Below the pieces are notes generated by a model that saw nothing but the letters and a program-made list of their open reading frames with translations, had not been told where the DNA came from and ran no database searches. A program made the position numbers and the translations under genes. Source: UBA4738 sp002413305 (lineage in GTDB: Bacteria; Actinomycetota; UBA4738). From it: DNA of 18,978 nucleotides. Numbering within the stretch: position 1 is the stretch's first letter; each line of letters opens with the position of its first letter. The stretch spans positions 1 to 18,978 of the forward strand of contig DAIUAM010000050.1 in the NCBI GenBank assembly GCA_036847185.1, given 5' to 3'. This document shows positions 13,353 to 18,978 of this stretch, piece by piece.

Positions 13353-14929
13353 GGCGCGGGGCAGCCGCGGCCGTGGCGAACGGGCTGGTCGCCGGGGCGC
13401 TTGCTGGCCTGGCCATGGCCCTGCTGGCCGTGATCCTCCGTCTGATCGGGGGCGTGCCGCTCCTGTCCGAGCTCGCCAGCGACCGGATCGTGCCGCTGCT
13501 CTCCATCCGGCAGTTCGGACGGCTGGCCGCCGCCCTCGGTGGGCTGCGGCGGGGGAAGGAGTTCGCGCTCATCGGCGGGTTCGCCGCCCAGGTCGTGGCC
13601 GCCACGTTCGCCGGAGGGCTGGCCGGACTGGTCCTGCTGTCGGGGTTGCCGCGACGGGTCCGACGCCTGCCGGTCGCGCTGGCCCTGATCCTCTGCCTAG
13701 CCACCGGCCTGACCGTCTTCCTGCTGTGGCCGGTGCTGGGGTCGAACTACCGTGGCCTCGGGTCCACCCCGGCCACCGTCACGAACGCGGTGGCCATCGT
13801 GGCGTCGTTCGCGCTGTACGGCGTGGTGTTCGCGCTGGCGCTCGGAGCGATGGCCCGACCGACAGCTGAACGCCAGGCCGGGGCCGATCCCGCGCCGGCG
13901 GGCCGGGTGGTGGGACGCCGGGCGCTCCTGCGCGGCGCGGTGGGTGCGGGGCTCGCCCTGCTGGCTGCCGGGGGTGTGGACCTGCTGTTCCGCAAGGCGA
14001 CCGTCGGCCCCAACGGCTACGACGGCTTGGGCGTTCGAGGGCCGCAAACCCTGTCGATCACGCCGAACGACCGCTTCTACGTGGTGACCAAGAACCTCAT
14101 CGACCCGATGGTCGATTCGAGCCTATGGCAGCTGCGGGTCTCTGGGCTCGTGGATCGCGAACGGTCCTTCGGCCTGGACGACCTGATGGCCCTCCCTTCC
14201 CGGACCCAGATCCAGACCCTCGAGTGCATCAGCAACGGCGTGGGCGGAGGCCTGATGAGCACCGCGGCGTGGCGAGGAGTGCCGTTGGCCGCCCTGCTGG
14301 CCGTGGCCCAGCCCCGGCCCGAGGCACGGTTCGTCCTGCTGCGGGCGGCCGACGGCTACACCCACGGGATCCCTCTCGATCGCGCGATGGATCCGTCGTC
14401 GCTGGTCGCGTACGAGATGAACGGCGCCCCCCTGCCGAACCGCCATGGCTACCCGGCTCGGGTGCTCATCCCGGGCACCTACGGCGAGGTGAACGTCAAG
14501 TGGGTCGAGCGCATCGACGTCGTCGACCGTTCGGTCGAGGGCTACTACGAACAGCAGGGTTGGCGGCCGGGGTTCGTGCACACCACGTCGCGGTTCGATC
14601 GGCCGTTCGACGGCCAGCGCGTCGCCCTGTCCCGGGAACCACGGGTCCCGGTGGGCGGCATCGCGTTCGCCGGGGACCGGGGCGTCTCGAAGGTCGAGAG
14701 CAGCTTCGACGGCGGGGCCTCATGGCGGGTGGCGCGGATCGACCACGCCGCCGGCAACCTGGCCTGGGTGCTGTGGAGCGCACCCTGGACGCCGCCGGGC
14801 CCGGGCACCTACCAGCTGGCGGTTCGGGCCACCGACGGCACCGGCACGACGCAGACGGCGGTCCGGCGAGGTTCGGCCCCCTCGGGCGCCACGGGGTACC
14901 ATCAGATCCAGGTGGCCGTCACCCCGTGA
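13349..14929 (+). CDS. Membrane-anchored sulfite-oxidase-like molybdopterin oxidoreductase
   Basis: This 526-residue protein starts at a GTG overlapping the methyltransferase stop. Residues 1-170 contain about four membrane helices. A twin-arginine-like segment, GRRALLRG followed by a fifth helix, lies at 189-210. The catalytic domain follows from about 220: NDRFYVVTKN, and TLECISN with C293 as the molybdenum ligand. The C-terminal dimerisation domain (about 430-526) contains VSKVESSFDGGASW. Such enzymes oxidise sulfite or reduce S/N-oxides, but no heme domain is present and the electron partner is unknown. The catalytic part is predicted to face outside the cell. The last 11 bases overlap the convergent epimerase gene. 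Confidence 0.92.
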   Translation: MRRGAAAAVANGLVAGALAGLAMALLAVILRLIGGVPLLSELASDRIVPLLSIRQFGRLAAALGGLRRGKEFALIGGFAAQVVAATFAGGLAGLVLLSGLPRRVRRLPVALALILCLATGLTVFLLWPVLGSNYRGLGSTPATVTNAVAIVASFALYGVVFALALGAMARPTAERQAGADPAPAGRVVGRRALLRGAVGAGLALLAAGGVDLLFRKATVGPNGYDGLGVRGPQTLSITPNDRFYVVTKNLIDPMVDSSLWQLRVSGLVDRERSFGLDDLMALPSRTQIQTLECISNGVGGGLMSTAAWRGVPLAALLAVAQPRPEARFVLLRAADGYTHGIPLDRAMDPSSLVAYEMNGAPLPNRHGYPARVLIPGTYGEVNVKWVERIDVVDRSVEGYYEQQGWRPGFVHTTSRFDRPFDGQRVALSREPRVPVGGIAFAGDRGVSKVESSFDGGASWRVARIDHAAGNLAWVLWSAPWTPPGPGTYQLAVRATDGTGTTQTAVRRGSAPSGATGYHQIQVAVTP

Positions 14930-16010
14930 GGCTGGCCGTGCCCACCGGCCCGACCGAGGTCCGGAGGGGAGCGGAGGCGAACTCCCGCATGCCGTCGCGG
15001 AACCTGATCTCGGCCCGGTAGCCGAGGAGCCGTTCGGCCCTCTCTGTCGAGGCGAACACGTGCCGGACGTCTCCGATCCGGAACGCCCCGGTGACCACCG
15101 GGGCCGGAGCCCCGGGGCCGAACGCTTCGGCGAGCGTTCGAGCCATCTCGCCCACAGACCGCGGATCGCCGCTGGCCACGTTGAACACCCCAGGGGCCGG
15201 CTCGTCGCGGGTGAGGGCGATCAGATTGGCCCGGGCAACGTCGTGGACGTGCACGAAATCCCTCAGCTGCCGCCCGTCCTCGTTAACGAGGGGAGCCGAG
15301 CCCCCCTCCAGTGCGCTCCGGAAGATGCTGGCCACTCCCGCGTAGGGAGTGTCCCGGGGCATCCTCGGCCCGTACACGTTGTGGTACCGGAGCGCCGTCA
15401 CCGGCACCCGGGCCTCGCGGCCGAACAGGACGCAGAGGTGTTCCTGGTGCAGCTTCGTCGCCGCGTAGACGTTGCGCGGGTCGGCTGGCGCCTCCTCTGG
15501 AACCGGGGCCGGCCGAAGCCGTTTTCCGCAGCTCGGGCACGGAGGTTCGAACACGCCTCGACGAAGCGCCTCTTCGGACCGGGGGCCAGGCCGCACCGGG
15601 CCGTGCACGGGGCAGCGGTAGCCCCCCTCGCCGTAGACGACCATGCTGCTGGCCAGCACCAGCCGCCCGCCGAACCCGCTCCGGGAGAGCGTCCGCAGGA
15701 GGGTGGCGGTCCCCAGCGCGTTGTGGCGCACGTAGTCGAGAACGTCCTTGAAATCGACCCCCAGGCCGACCATCGCGGCCTGGTGACAGACCGCGGTGGC
15801 GCCGGCCAGGCATCGCCGGAGGGCCACTTCGTCCTGCACCTCGGCCCACGTGTAGTCGGCCCGATCGTTCAGGTACGGGGGCGGGCCTACGTGAGCGTGC
15901 CCCTCCAGGCAGTCGAGCACCCGGACCCGATGGCCCTCCGAGACGAGGGCGTCCACCACGTGGGAGCCGATGAACCCGGCCCCGCCGGTGACTAGCACGT
16001 GTTGCCGCAA
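14919..16010 (-). CDS. NAD-dependent sugar epimerase/dehydratase with inserted zinc-knuckle-like segment
   Basis: This extended SDR protein has about 363 residues from TTG 16010; a GTG at 15998 also works, and the open frame upstream of 16010 belongs to regulator remains. NAD binding is shown by TGGAGFIGSH (8-17). The catalytic S/Y/K is seen as SSMVVYG (121-127) and YAATK (182-186). NVYGPR and the substrate-loop region RDFVHVHDVA follow. Between the catalytic serine and tyrosine lies an insert of about 45 residues holding CPVH (C133, H136) and CPSC (C158, C161), a likely zinc site. It probably makes an NDP-sugar for the neighbouring glycosyltransferases. It is convergent with the molybdoenzyme gene. 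Confidence 0.9.
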   Translation of the reverse strand: MRQHVLVTGGAGFIGSHVVDALVSEGHRVRVLDCLEGHAHVGPPPYLNDRADYTWAEVQDEVALRRCLAGATAVCHQAAMVGLGVDFKDVLDYVRHNALGTATLLRTLSRSGFGGRLVLASSMVVYGEGGYRCPVHGPVRPGPRSEEALRRGVFEPPCPSCGKRLRPAPVPEEAPADPRNVYAATKLHQEHLCVLFGREARVPVTALRYHNVYGPRMPRDTPYAGVASIFRSALEGGSAPLVNEDGRQLRDFVHVHDVARANLIALTRDEPAPGVFNVASGDPRSVGEMARTLAEAFGPGAPAPVVTGAFRIGDVRHVFASTERAERLLGYRAEIRFRDGMREFASAPLRTSVGPVGTASLTG

Positions 16011-16130
16011 CCCCTCGACGGTACGACAGGGTCGGCGGGCTGACCGCGCGTCCGGCCTCGGGTAATCGGATCGTAAGGAACCGAAGCCCGCCCACAGGCT
16101 GCCCATCGCGCGACCCCTTCCCGCTCTCGG

Positions 16131-16309
16131 TCTCCCGGACAGCGCGTCTCTCCAGATCTGCTTCTCCCGACCCGGAGGCATCAGGCCGCGAAGCTCCAGG
16201 GCCGCCAACCCTTCGCACAGAGCATGGAACTGGCATACGGCGTCTCGCACGCTGCGCCCTCCGAGAAGGCCGGCAGTCTCGAGGAGCGCGATTCTCGCCG
16301 TCAGGCCCC
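16131..16309 (-). pseudogene. Displaced C-terminal part of the TetR-type regulator (after frameshift)
   Basis: In the frame one base off from the upstream regulator, the minus strand reads LTARIALLETAGLLGG and then VCQFHALCEGLAALELRG and EKQIWRDAL. This looks like the missing ligand-binding C-terminus of TetR regulators with a WHG-type domain. One lost base near the C-run 16306-16310 (minus-strand ggggg) separates it from the DNA-binding half. This frame has no stop of its own and runs on into the epimerase gene. Confidence 0.6.
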
Positions 16310-16699
16310 CAGGGCGTCACTCGCGGCGGAGCTGAAGGCGGCGGCCACTCCCGGCGAGATCATGGTCCGCTGCACGGTGAGGGTGAACAGCGACGGATGT
16401 TCGACGGCGAACTCCCGGAACACCGCGACGCCCGCCTCCACAAGTTCAGCAGCCGGGTCGTCGGTTGACGCGAGTCCCTCGATGGCCGTGCCGAGGAGTT
16501 CGAACGCCCGCCTTCCGAGTGCCACGACGAGGGCGTCCTTCGAGCCGAACAGGCTGTAGACGGCGCGGGTGGTCGTCGCGACGTCTCTTGCCACCCGCCG
16601 GACGGACAGCGCCTCCAGACCATCTGTCTGCACGATCCGCTCGGCCGCGTGGAGCAGCGCGGCTGCGGTCTTGGCGCCGTGCTCCTTCGGCCGTCCCAC
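16301..16699 (-). CDS. TetR-family transcriptional regulator, truncated by frameshift
   Basis: This 132-residue protein starts at GTG 16699 (GRPKEHGAKTAAALLHAAER). Its N-terminal helix-turn-helix domain is clear: LSVRRVARDVATTTRAVYSLFGSKDALVVAL. The ligand-binding domain begins (FAVEHPSLFTLTVQ) but the frame stops after ASDALGA, about 60 residues short of the usual roughly 190. The missing part lies directly downstream in the next frame. This is either a real inactivating mutation or a sequencing error in a G-run. It is divergent from the Vgb-like gene and may repress it through the inverted repeat at 16710-16743. No ribosome binding site is evident. Confidence 0.8.
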   Translation of the reverse strand: MGRPKEHGAKTAAALLHAAERIVQTDGLEALSVRRVARDVATTTRAVYSLFGSKDALVVALGRRAFELLGTAIEGLASTDDPAAELVEAGVAVFREFAVEHPSLFTLTVQRTMISPGVAAAFSSAASDALGA

Positions 16700-16709
16700 C
16701 GGGCGGACC

Positions 16710-16743
16710 GGTCTAGGACTACTCGGGGGCCTTCGACTAGACC
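16710..16743. promoter_or_regulatory. Inverted repeat GGTCTAG/CTAGACC, candidate TetR operator
   Basis: GGTCTAG (16710-16716) and CTAGACC (16737-16743) are perfect inverted arms separated by 20 bases, lying 11 bases upstream of the regulator start and about 90 bases before the Vgb-like gene. Operators of TetR-type repressors are commonly palindromes in such divergent gaps. CTAG is rare in high-GC genomes, which makes the paired occurrence more notable. Confidence 0.45.
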
Positions 16744-16835
16744 CAGACCCCCGCAGCCGATTTTTTTGGAGACGCTGCCCGAACCCAAGCCGTCCCTCGT
16801 GCGTACATTCTTAGGGCCTCCAGAAAGGCAACTAC

Positions 16836-17825
16836 ATGCTTCGCTCTGCACCGGTGCGTGCTTCCCAAGCCCACAGGTTCTGGGCCGCGGCCCTCGTCTC
16901 GGCGGTGTGCCTCGTCGTGCTCGGCGGGTGGTCGCCGGCCATGGCCTCCTCCTTCCACCTCAAGGAGTTCATGATCCCGGGCAACACACCGGGACCGCAG
17001 AACATCACGGTCGGCTCCGACGGGGCCCTGTGGTTCACTGAGATCAACCTGGGGATCGGCCGACTCGGGCCCGATGGGTCGTTCTCGAACTTCTCGCTGT
17101 CGGCCGGAGCCCAGCCGCTGGACATCGTCTCGGGCCCGGACGGAGCCCTATGGTTCACCGAGACCTACGACGACAGCATCGGTCGGCTGACCACGTCCGG
17201 CCAGCTCACCGAGTTCCTGCTCTGCTCGGGGTGCGGCGAGGACCAGGTGGAGCCCTGGGACATGGCGGTCGGGTCCGATGGCGCGCTCTGGTTCACGGAG
17301 TACGGGGCGAACGCGATCGGGCGGATCACCACCTCTGGGCAGATCTCCAAGTTCGCCCTCACCGGGGCAATGGCCGATCCGCTCGGCATCACGGCGGGGC
17401 CCGACGGAGCGCTCTGGTTCACCGACGCCGGGGGGATCGGGCGGATCACCACGGAGGGGGTCACCTCCCAAGTGGCCAGCACGAGCGCCTACTCGATCAC
17501 GACCGGCCCGGACGGCAACCTGTGGTTCGCCGGGACCACCGACCAGATCAATCGCATGACTCCCTCGGGACAGGTCACCAGGTTCCCGGTCACGGTCGGA
17601 TGCTATCCCCAGGGCATCGCTCCAGGATTCGGCTCCTTGTGGTTCGGCTGCTACTACCTGGACCAGATCGACCGCATCACCACGGCCGGGAAGGTCACCG
17701 TCTTCCCGATCCCCCACCACTTCCCGAACTACCCAGACAACATCCAGGGGGTCGTTCAGGGTCCGGGGAAGGCCATGTCGTTCGTCGAATACGCCGCCGA
17801 GCGTGTGGGACGCCTCCAGCCCTAA
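16836..17825 (+). CDS. Secreted streptogramin-lyase-like (Vgb-like) seven-bladed beta-propeller
   Basis: This 329-residue protein starts at ATG 16836 behind AGAAAGG (16822-16828). A signal peptide with a basic start and a hydrophobic core is predicted to be cut after AMA at residue 37. The rest is a string of about seven repeats of the form GPDGALWFTE ... IGRITTSG, including GPDGNLWFAG and a degenerate last blade GKAMSFVEYAAERVGRL. This is the fold of virginiamycin B lyase, which linearises streptogramin B antibiotics. Many Vgb-like propellers lack that activity, and I could not confirm the catalytic histidine. The secreted location also differs from the cytoplasmic resistance enzyme. The protein may instead bind or cleave an external glycan or peptide. 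A divergent TetR-type gene suggests ligand-controlled expression. Confidence 0.85.
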   Translation: MLRSAPVRASQAHRFWAAALVSAVCLVVLGGWSPAMASSFHLKEFMIPGNTPGPQNITVGSDGALWFTEINLGIGRLGPDGSFSNFSLSAGAQPLDIVSGPDGALWFTETYDDSIGRLTTSGQLTEFLLCSGCGEDQVEPWDMAVGSDGALWFTEYGANAIGRITTSGQISKFALTGAMADPLGITAGPDGALWFTDAGGIGRITTEGVTSQVASTSAYSITTGPDGNLWFAGTTDQINRMTPSGQVTRFPVTVGCYPQGIAPGFGSLWFGCYYLDQIDRITTAGKVTVFPIPHHFPNYPDNIQGVVQGPGKAMSFVEYAAERVGRLQP

Positions 17826-17980
17826 CGCCGCGGCCGATCGACCCCAGGCGTCGGGACTGGGTGTCCCACCGCGAGGAAGGTTTCTGATGGGTGGGTCGAG
17901 GCTCTGTCGGGCAGGCGCGCAGCTGGCGATCCCGCTTGTCCTGCTCCGCATCACCCTTAGGCCAACGCGCCGTACAGACG
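17826..17980. other. Intergenic stretch downstream of the Vgb-like gene
   Basis: It contains one short hairpin, GGGAC/GTCCC (17853-17857 with 17863-17867, loop TGGGT), about 30 bases after the stop. It lacks a T-run and is a weak terminator candidate. No coding sequence was recognised. Confidence 0.3.
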
Positions 17981-18148
17981 TCACTGCTCTAGCACGCCTT
18001 TCAACTCGTGGATCCCCCGGTCCTCGAACGCGATCCCGGACCCGATGACCAGGTCCTTCACCGTGCTCGACACGAGGACCTCACCGGGCCCGGCCAGTGC
18101 CGATATCCGAGCTCCGATGTGGACGGCGATCCTGTGGGGCACGGAAAC
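17981..18148 (-). pseudogene. Adenylate/guanylate cyclase domain, C-terminal fragment
   Basis: The minus strand reads IAVHIGARISALAGPGEVLV, then SSTVKDLVIGSGIAFEDRG and HELKG, stopping at TGA 17981-17983. This is the conserved end of class III nucleotide cyclase domains common in actinobacteria. Only about 50 residues remain and the metal-binding aspartates are absent. It lies in a zone of broken genes and is non-functional. Confidence 0.75.
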
Positions 18149-18189
18149 CCCAGATTCGCACCCTGAGCGGCGTCTTCTAGGATTCGCGG

Positions 18190-18294
18190 ATGCTCCTCCT
18201 CCTCGATCTGCTCATGCGCCGGGCCCTGGGCTGGCTCGGCCGCGGTTCCTCGCTCCGCACCCTGGAACTCGAGAACGCCGTGCTCGGGCATGCC
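18190..18294 (+). pseudogene. Integrase-type transposase, N-terminal fragment
   Basis: From ATG 18190 the first 35 residues (MLLLLDLLMRRALGWLG, then LRTLELENAVLGH) resemble the N-terminus of integrase-core transposases with an ELENAVLRHQL-like stretch. Similarity ends near 18294, where MMPL-type sequence begins on the other strand. The frame stays open by chance through that sequence and into the IS110 fragment to the end of the window. The family call is tentative. Confidence 0.45.
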
Positions 18295-18297
18295 AGC

Positions 18298-18582
18298 CTA
18301 GGCGACCCTACCGCCGGGCATGATGATCCCGATCATCGACGCCGTGTTCTGGGCGAAGATGCTGACCGTGGTCTGGGCCGCGATGATCGAAATCACGCCA
18401 AACGAGATGGCCAGGCTGAGGAGGGCGAGTGGCATTCCCGCCGCCACCAGCGACCCGAAGGCCAGGATCAGGATCACCAGGTTGATCGGCAGGGCCACCT
18501 TCTCCGCCCGTTCGAGGTCGTGCGCGGTCGTCTTGGAGAACTCCGAATAGAACGGCGCGGCACCGGTGAGGAGAGCCGGACC
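18298..18582 (-). pseudogene. MMPL/RND-family transporter fragment
   Basis: The minus strand encodes about 90 residues of an MMPL-type membrane transporter: LTGAAPFYSEFSKTTAHDLE, then a helix around LPINLVILILAFGSLVAAGMPL and another around LSLAISFGVISI, ending at NTASMIG. Full proteins have 700 or more residues and continue after this point with a conserved GxGIDY segment. Here the similarity stops and a TAG follows at 18298-18300. The other end is cut by the IS110 fragment at 18583. It is a broken gene, or a piece joined wrongly in assembly. Confidence 0.8.
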
Positions 18583-18978
18583 CTGCGCGTGGCCAGGCGT
18601 TCGGCCATGAAGGCCAGGACCCAGGCGGCCAACCAGCTCGTGGCCCTGGTGCTCACCGCACCGCCGGAGATCCGGGAGGTGCTGCGGGGGATGGCCGTGC
18701 CACGGCTGGTCGAGGTGGCAGGTCGGTTCCGCCCCGGCCCCCTCGTCGATCCGAGCGCCGCGGTCAAGACGGCCCTTCGCCACCTGGCTCGCCGTCACGC
18801 CGCGCTCAGCGCCGAGATCGCCGCCCTCGACCACGACCTCGGAGCACTGGTCGCACTCGCCGCGCCGGGCCTGCTGGCGATCAACGGCGTGGGGGTCGAG
18901 GTGGCCGGCGCGCTGCTGGTGAGGGTAGGAGACAACCCGGAGCGGCTGGGCAGCGAGGCCAGCTTCGCCCGCCTGTGC
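18583..18978 (+). pseudogene. Second IS110 transposase copy, 5'-truncated, running off the window
   Basis: Position 18583 onward matches 546-941 of the first copy with a single difference (18949 G versus 912 T, changing Cys259 to Gly). It begins at codon 137 and lacks the whole DEDD domain, so it cannot be active by itself. The 3' part lies beyond the window. The near identity means recent duplication or an assembly artefact. Confidence 0.93.

Noticed and set aside
16761..16835. Promoter for the Vgb-like gene using TACATT and a T-rich tract
   Set aside because: TACATT resembles a -10 box but no -35 lies at a suitable distance.
1..18978. CRISPR array, tRNA or rRNA genes, phage structural genes
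   Set aside because: No regularly spaced repeats, cloverleaf-like sequences, ribosomal RNA stretches or phage proteins were seen by eye.

Overview
The window is high-GC DNA with dense coding, many GTG starts and 4-bp start/stop overlaps. An OmpR-type two-component system, a GT-C membrane glycosyltransferase, an rSAM/selenodomain-associated (DUF2064) transferase and a membrane-anchored sulfite-oxidase-like enzyme all fit an uncultured actinobacterium (Actinomycetota). The sequence cannot fix a lower rank. No rRNA, tRNA or CRISPR array was seen.

Layout. (1) 1-1190: an apparently intact IS110-family transposase with a structured leader. (2) 1275-4317: a tightly coupled three-gene operon with its own candidate promoter and a long inverted repeat in its leader. 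It encodes a flavin-dependent-halogenase-like enzyme with a C-terminal four-cysteine knuckle, a Kef/CPA2-type cation:proton antiporter, and a 69-residue Cys/His-rich protein. (3) 4318-5077: a gene graveyard with a frameshifted Mth938-like remnant and the 3' end of an IS6-family element, including its terminal repeat. (4) 11335-5078, minus strand: a GT-C glycosyltransferase, response regulator, histidine kinase, MacB/LolD-type ABC ATPase, FtsX-like permease and SGNH-hydrolase lipoprotein. (5) 11421-14929, plus strand: GT2 glycosyltransferase, DUF2064 transferase, SAM methyltransferase and a molybdopterin oxidoreductase fused to a multi-helix membrane anchor, each overlapping or nearly abutting the next. 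It converges, with an 11-bp overlap, on a minus-strand sugar-nucleotide epimerase/dehydratase carrying an inserted zinc-knuckle-like segment. (6) 16131-17825: a frameshifted TetR-type regulator divergent from a secreted seven-bladed streptogramin-lyase-like (Vgb-like) propeller protein, with an inverted repeat between them. (7) 17981-18978: a mosaic of broken genes (nucleotide cyclase, integrase-type transposase, MMPL transporter) ending in a 5'-truncated second copy of the IS110 gene that is 395/396 identical to the first.

How the parts may work together. The flavoenzyme/antiporter/Cys-rich operon is the best candidate for an undescribed system: an oxidative, perhaps halogenating, enzyme co-translated with an ion antiporter and a metal- or thiol-binding protein. 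The two-component/ABC cluster looks like an envelope-stress or export module. The glycosyltransferase/methyltransferase/molybdoenzyme/epimerase block looks like a cell-surface or glycolipid modification locus. Both window ends carry the same mobile element, so the right-end mosaic may reflect real IS-mediated rearrangement or an assembly chimera.
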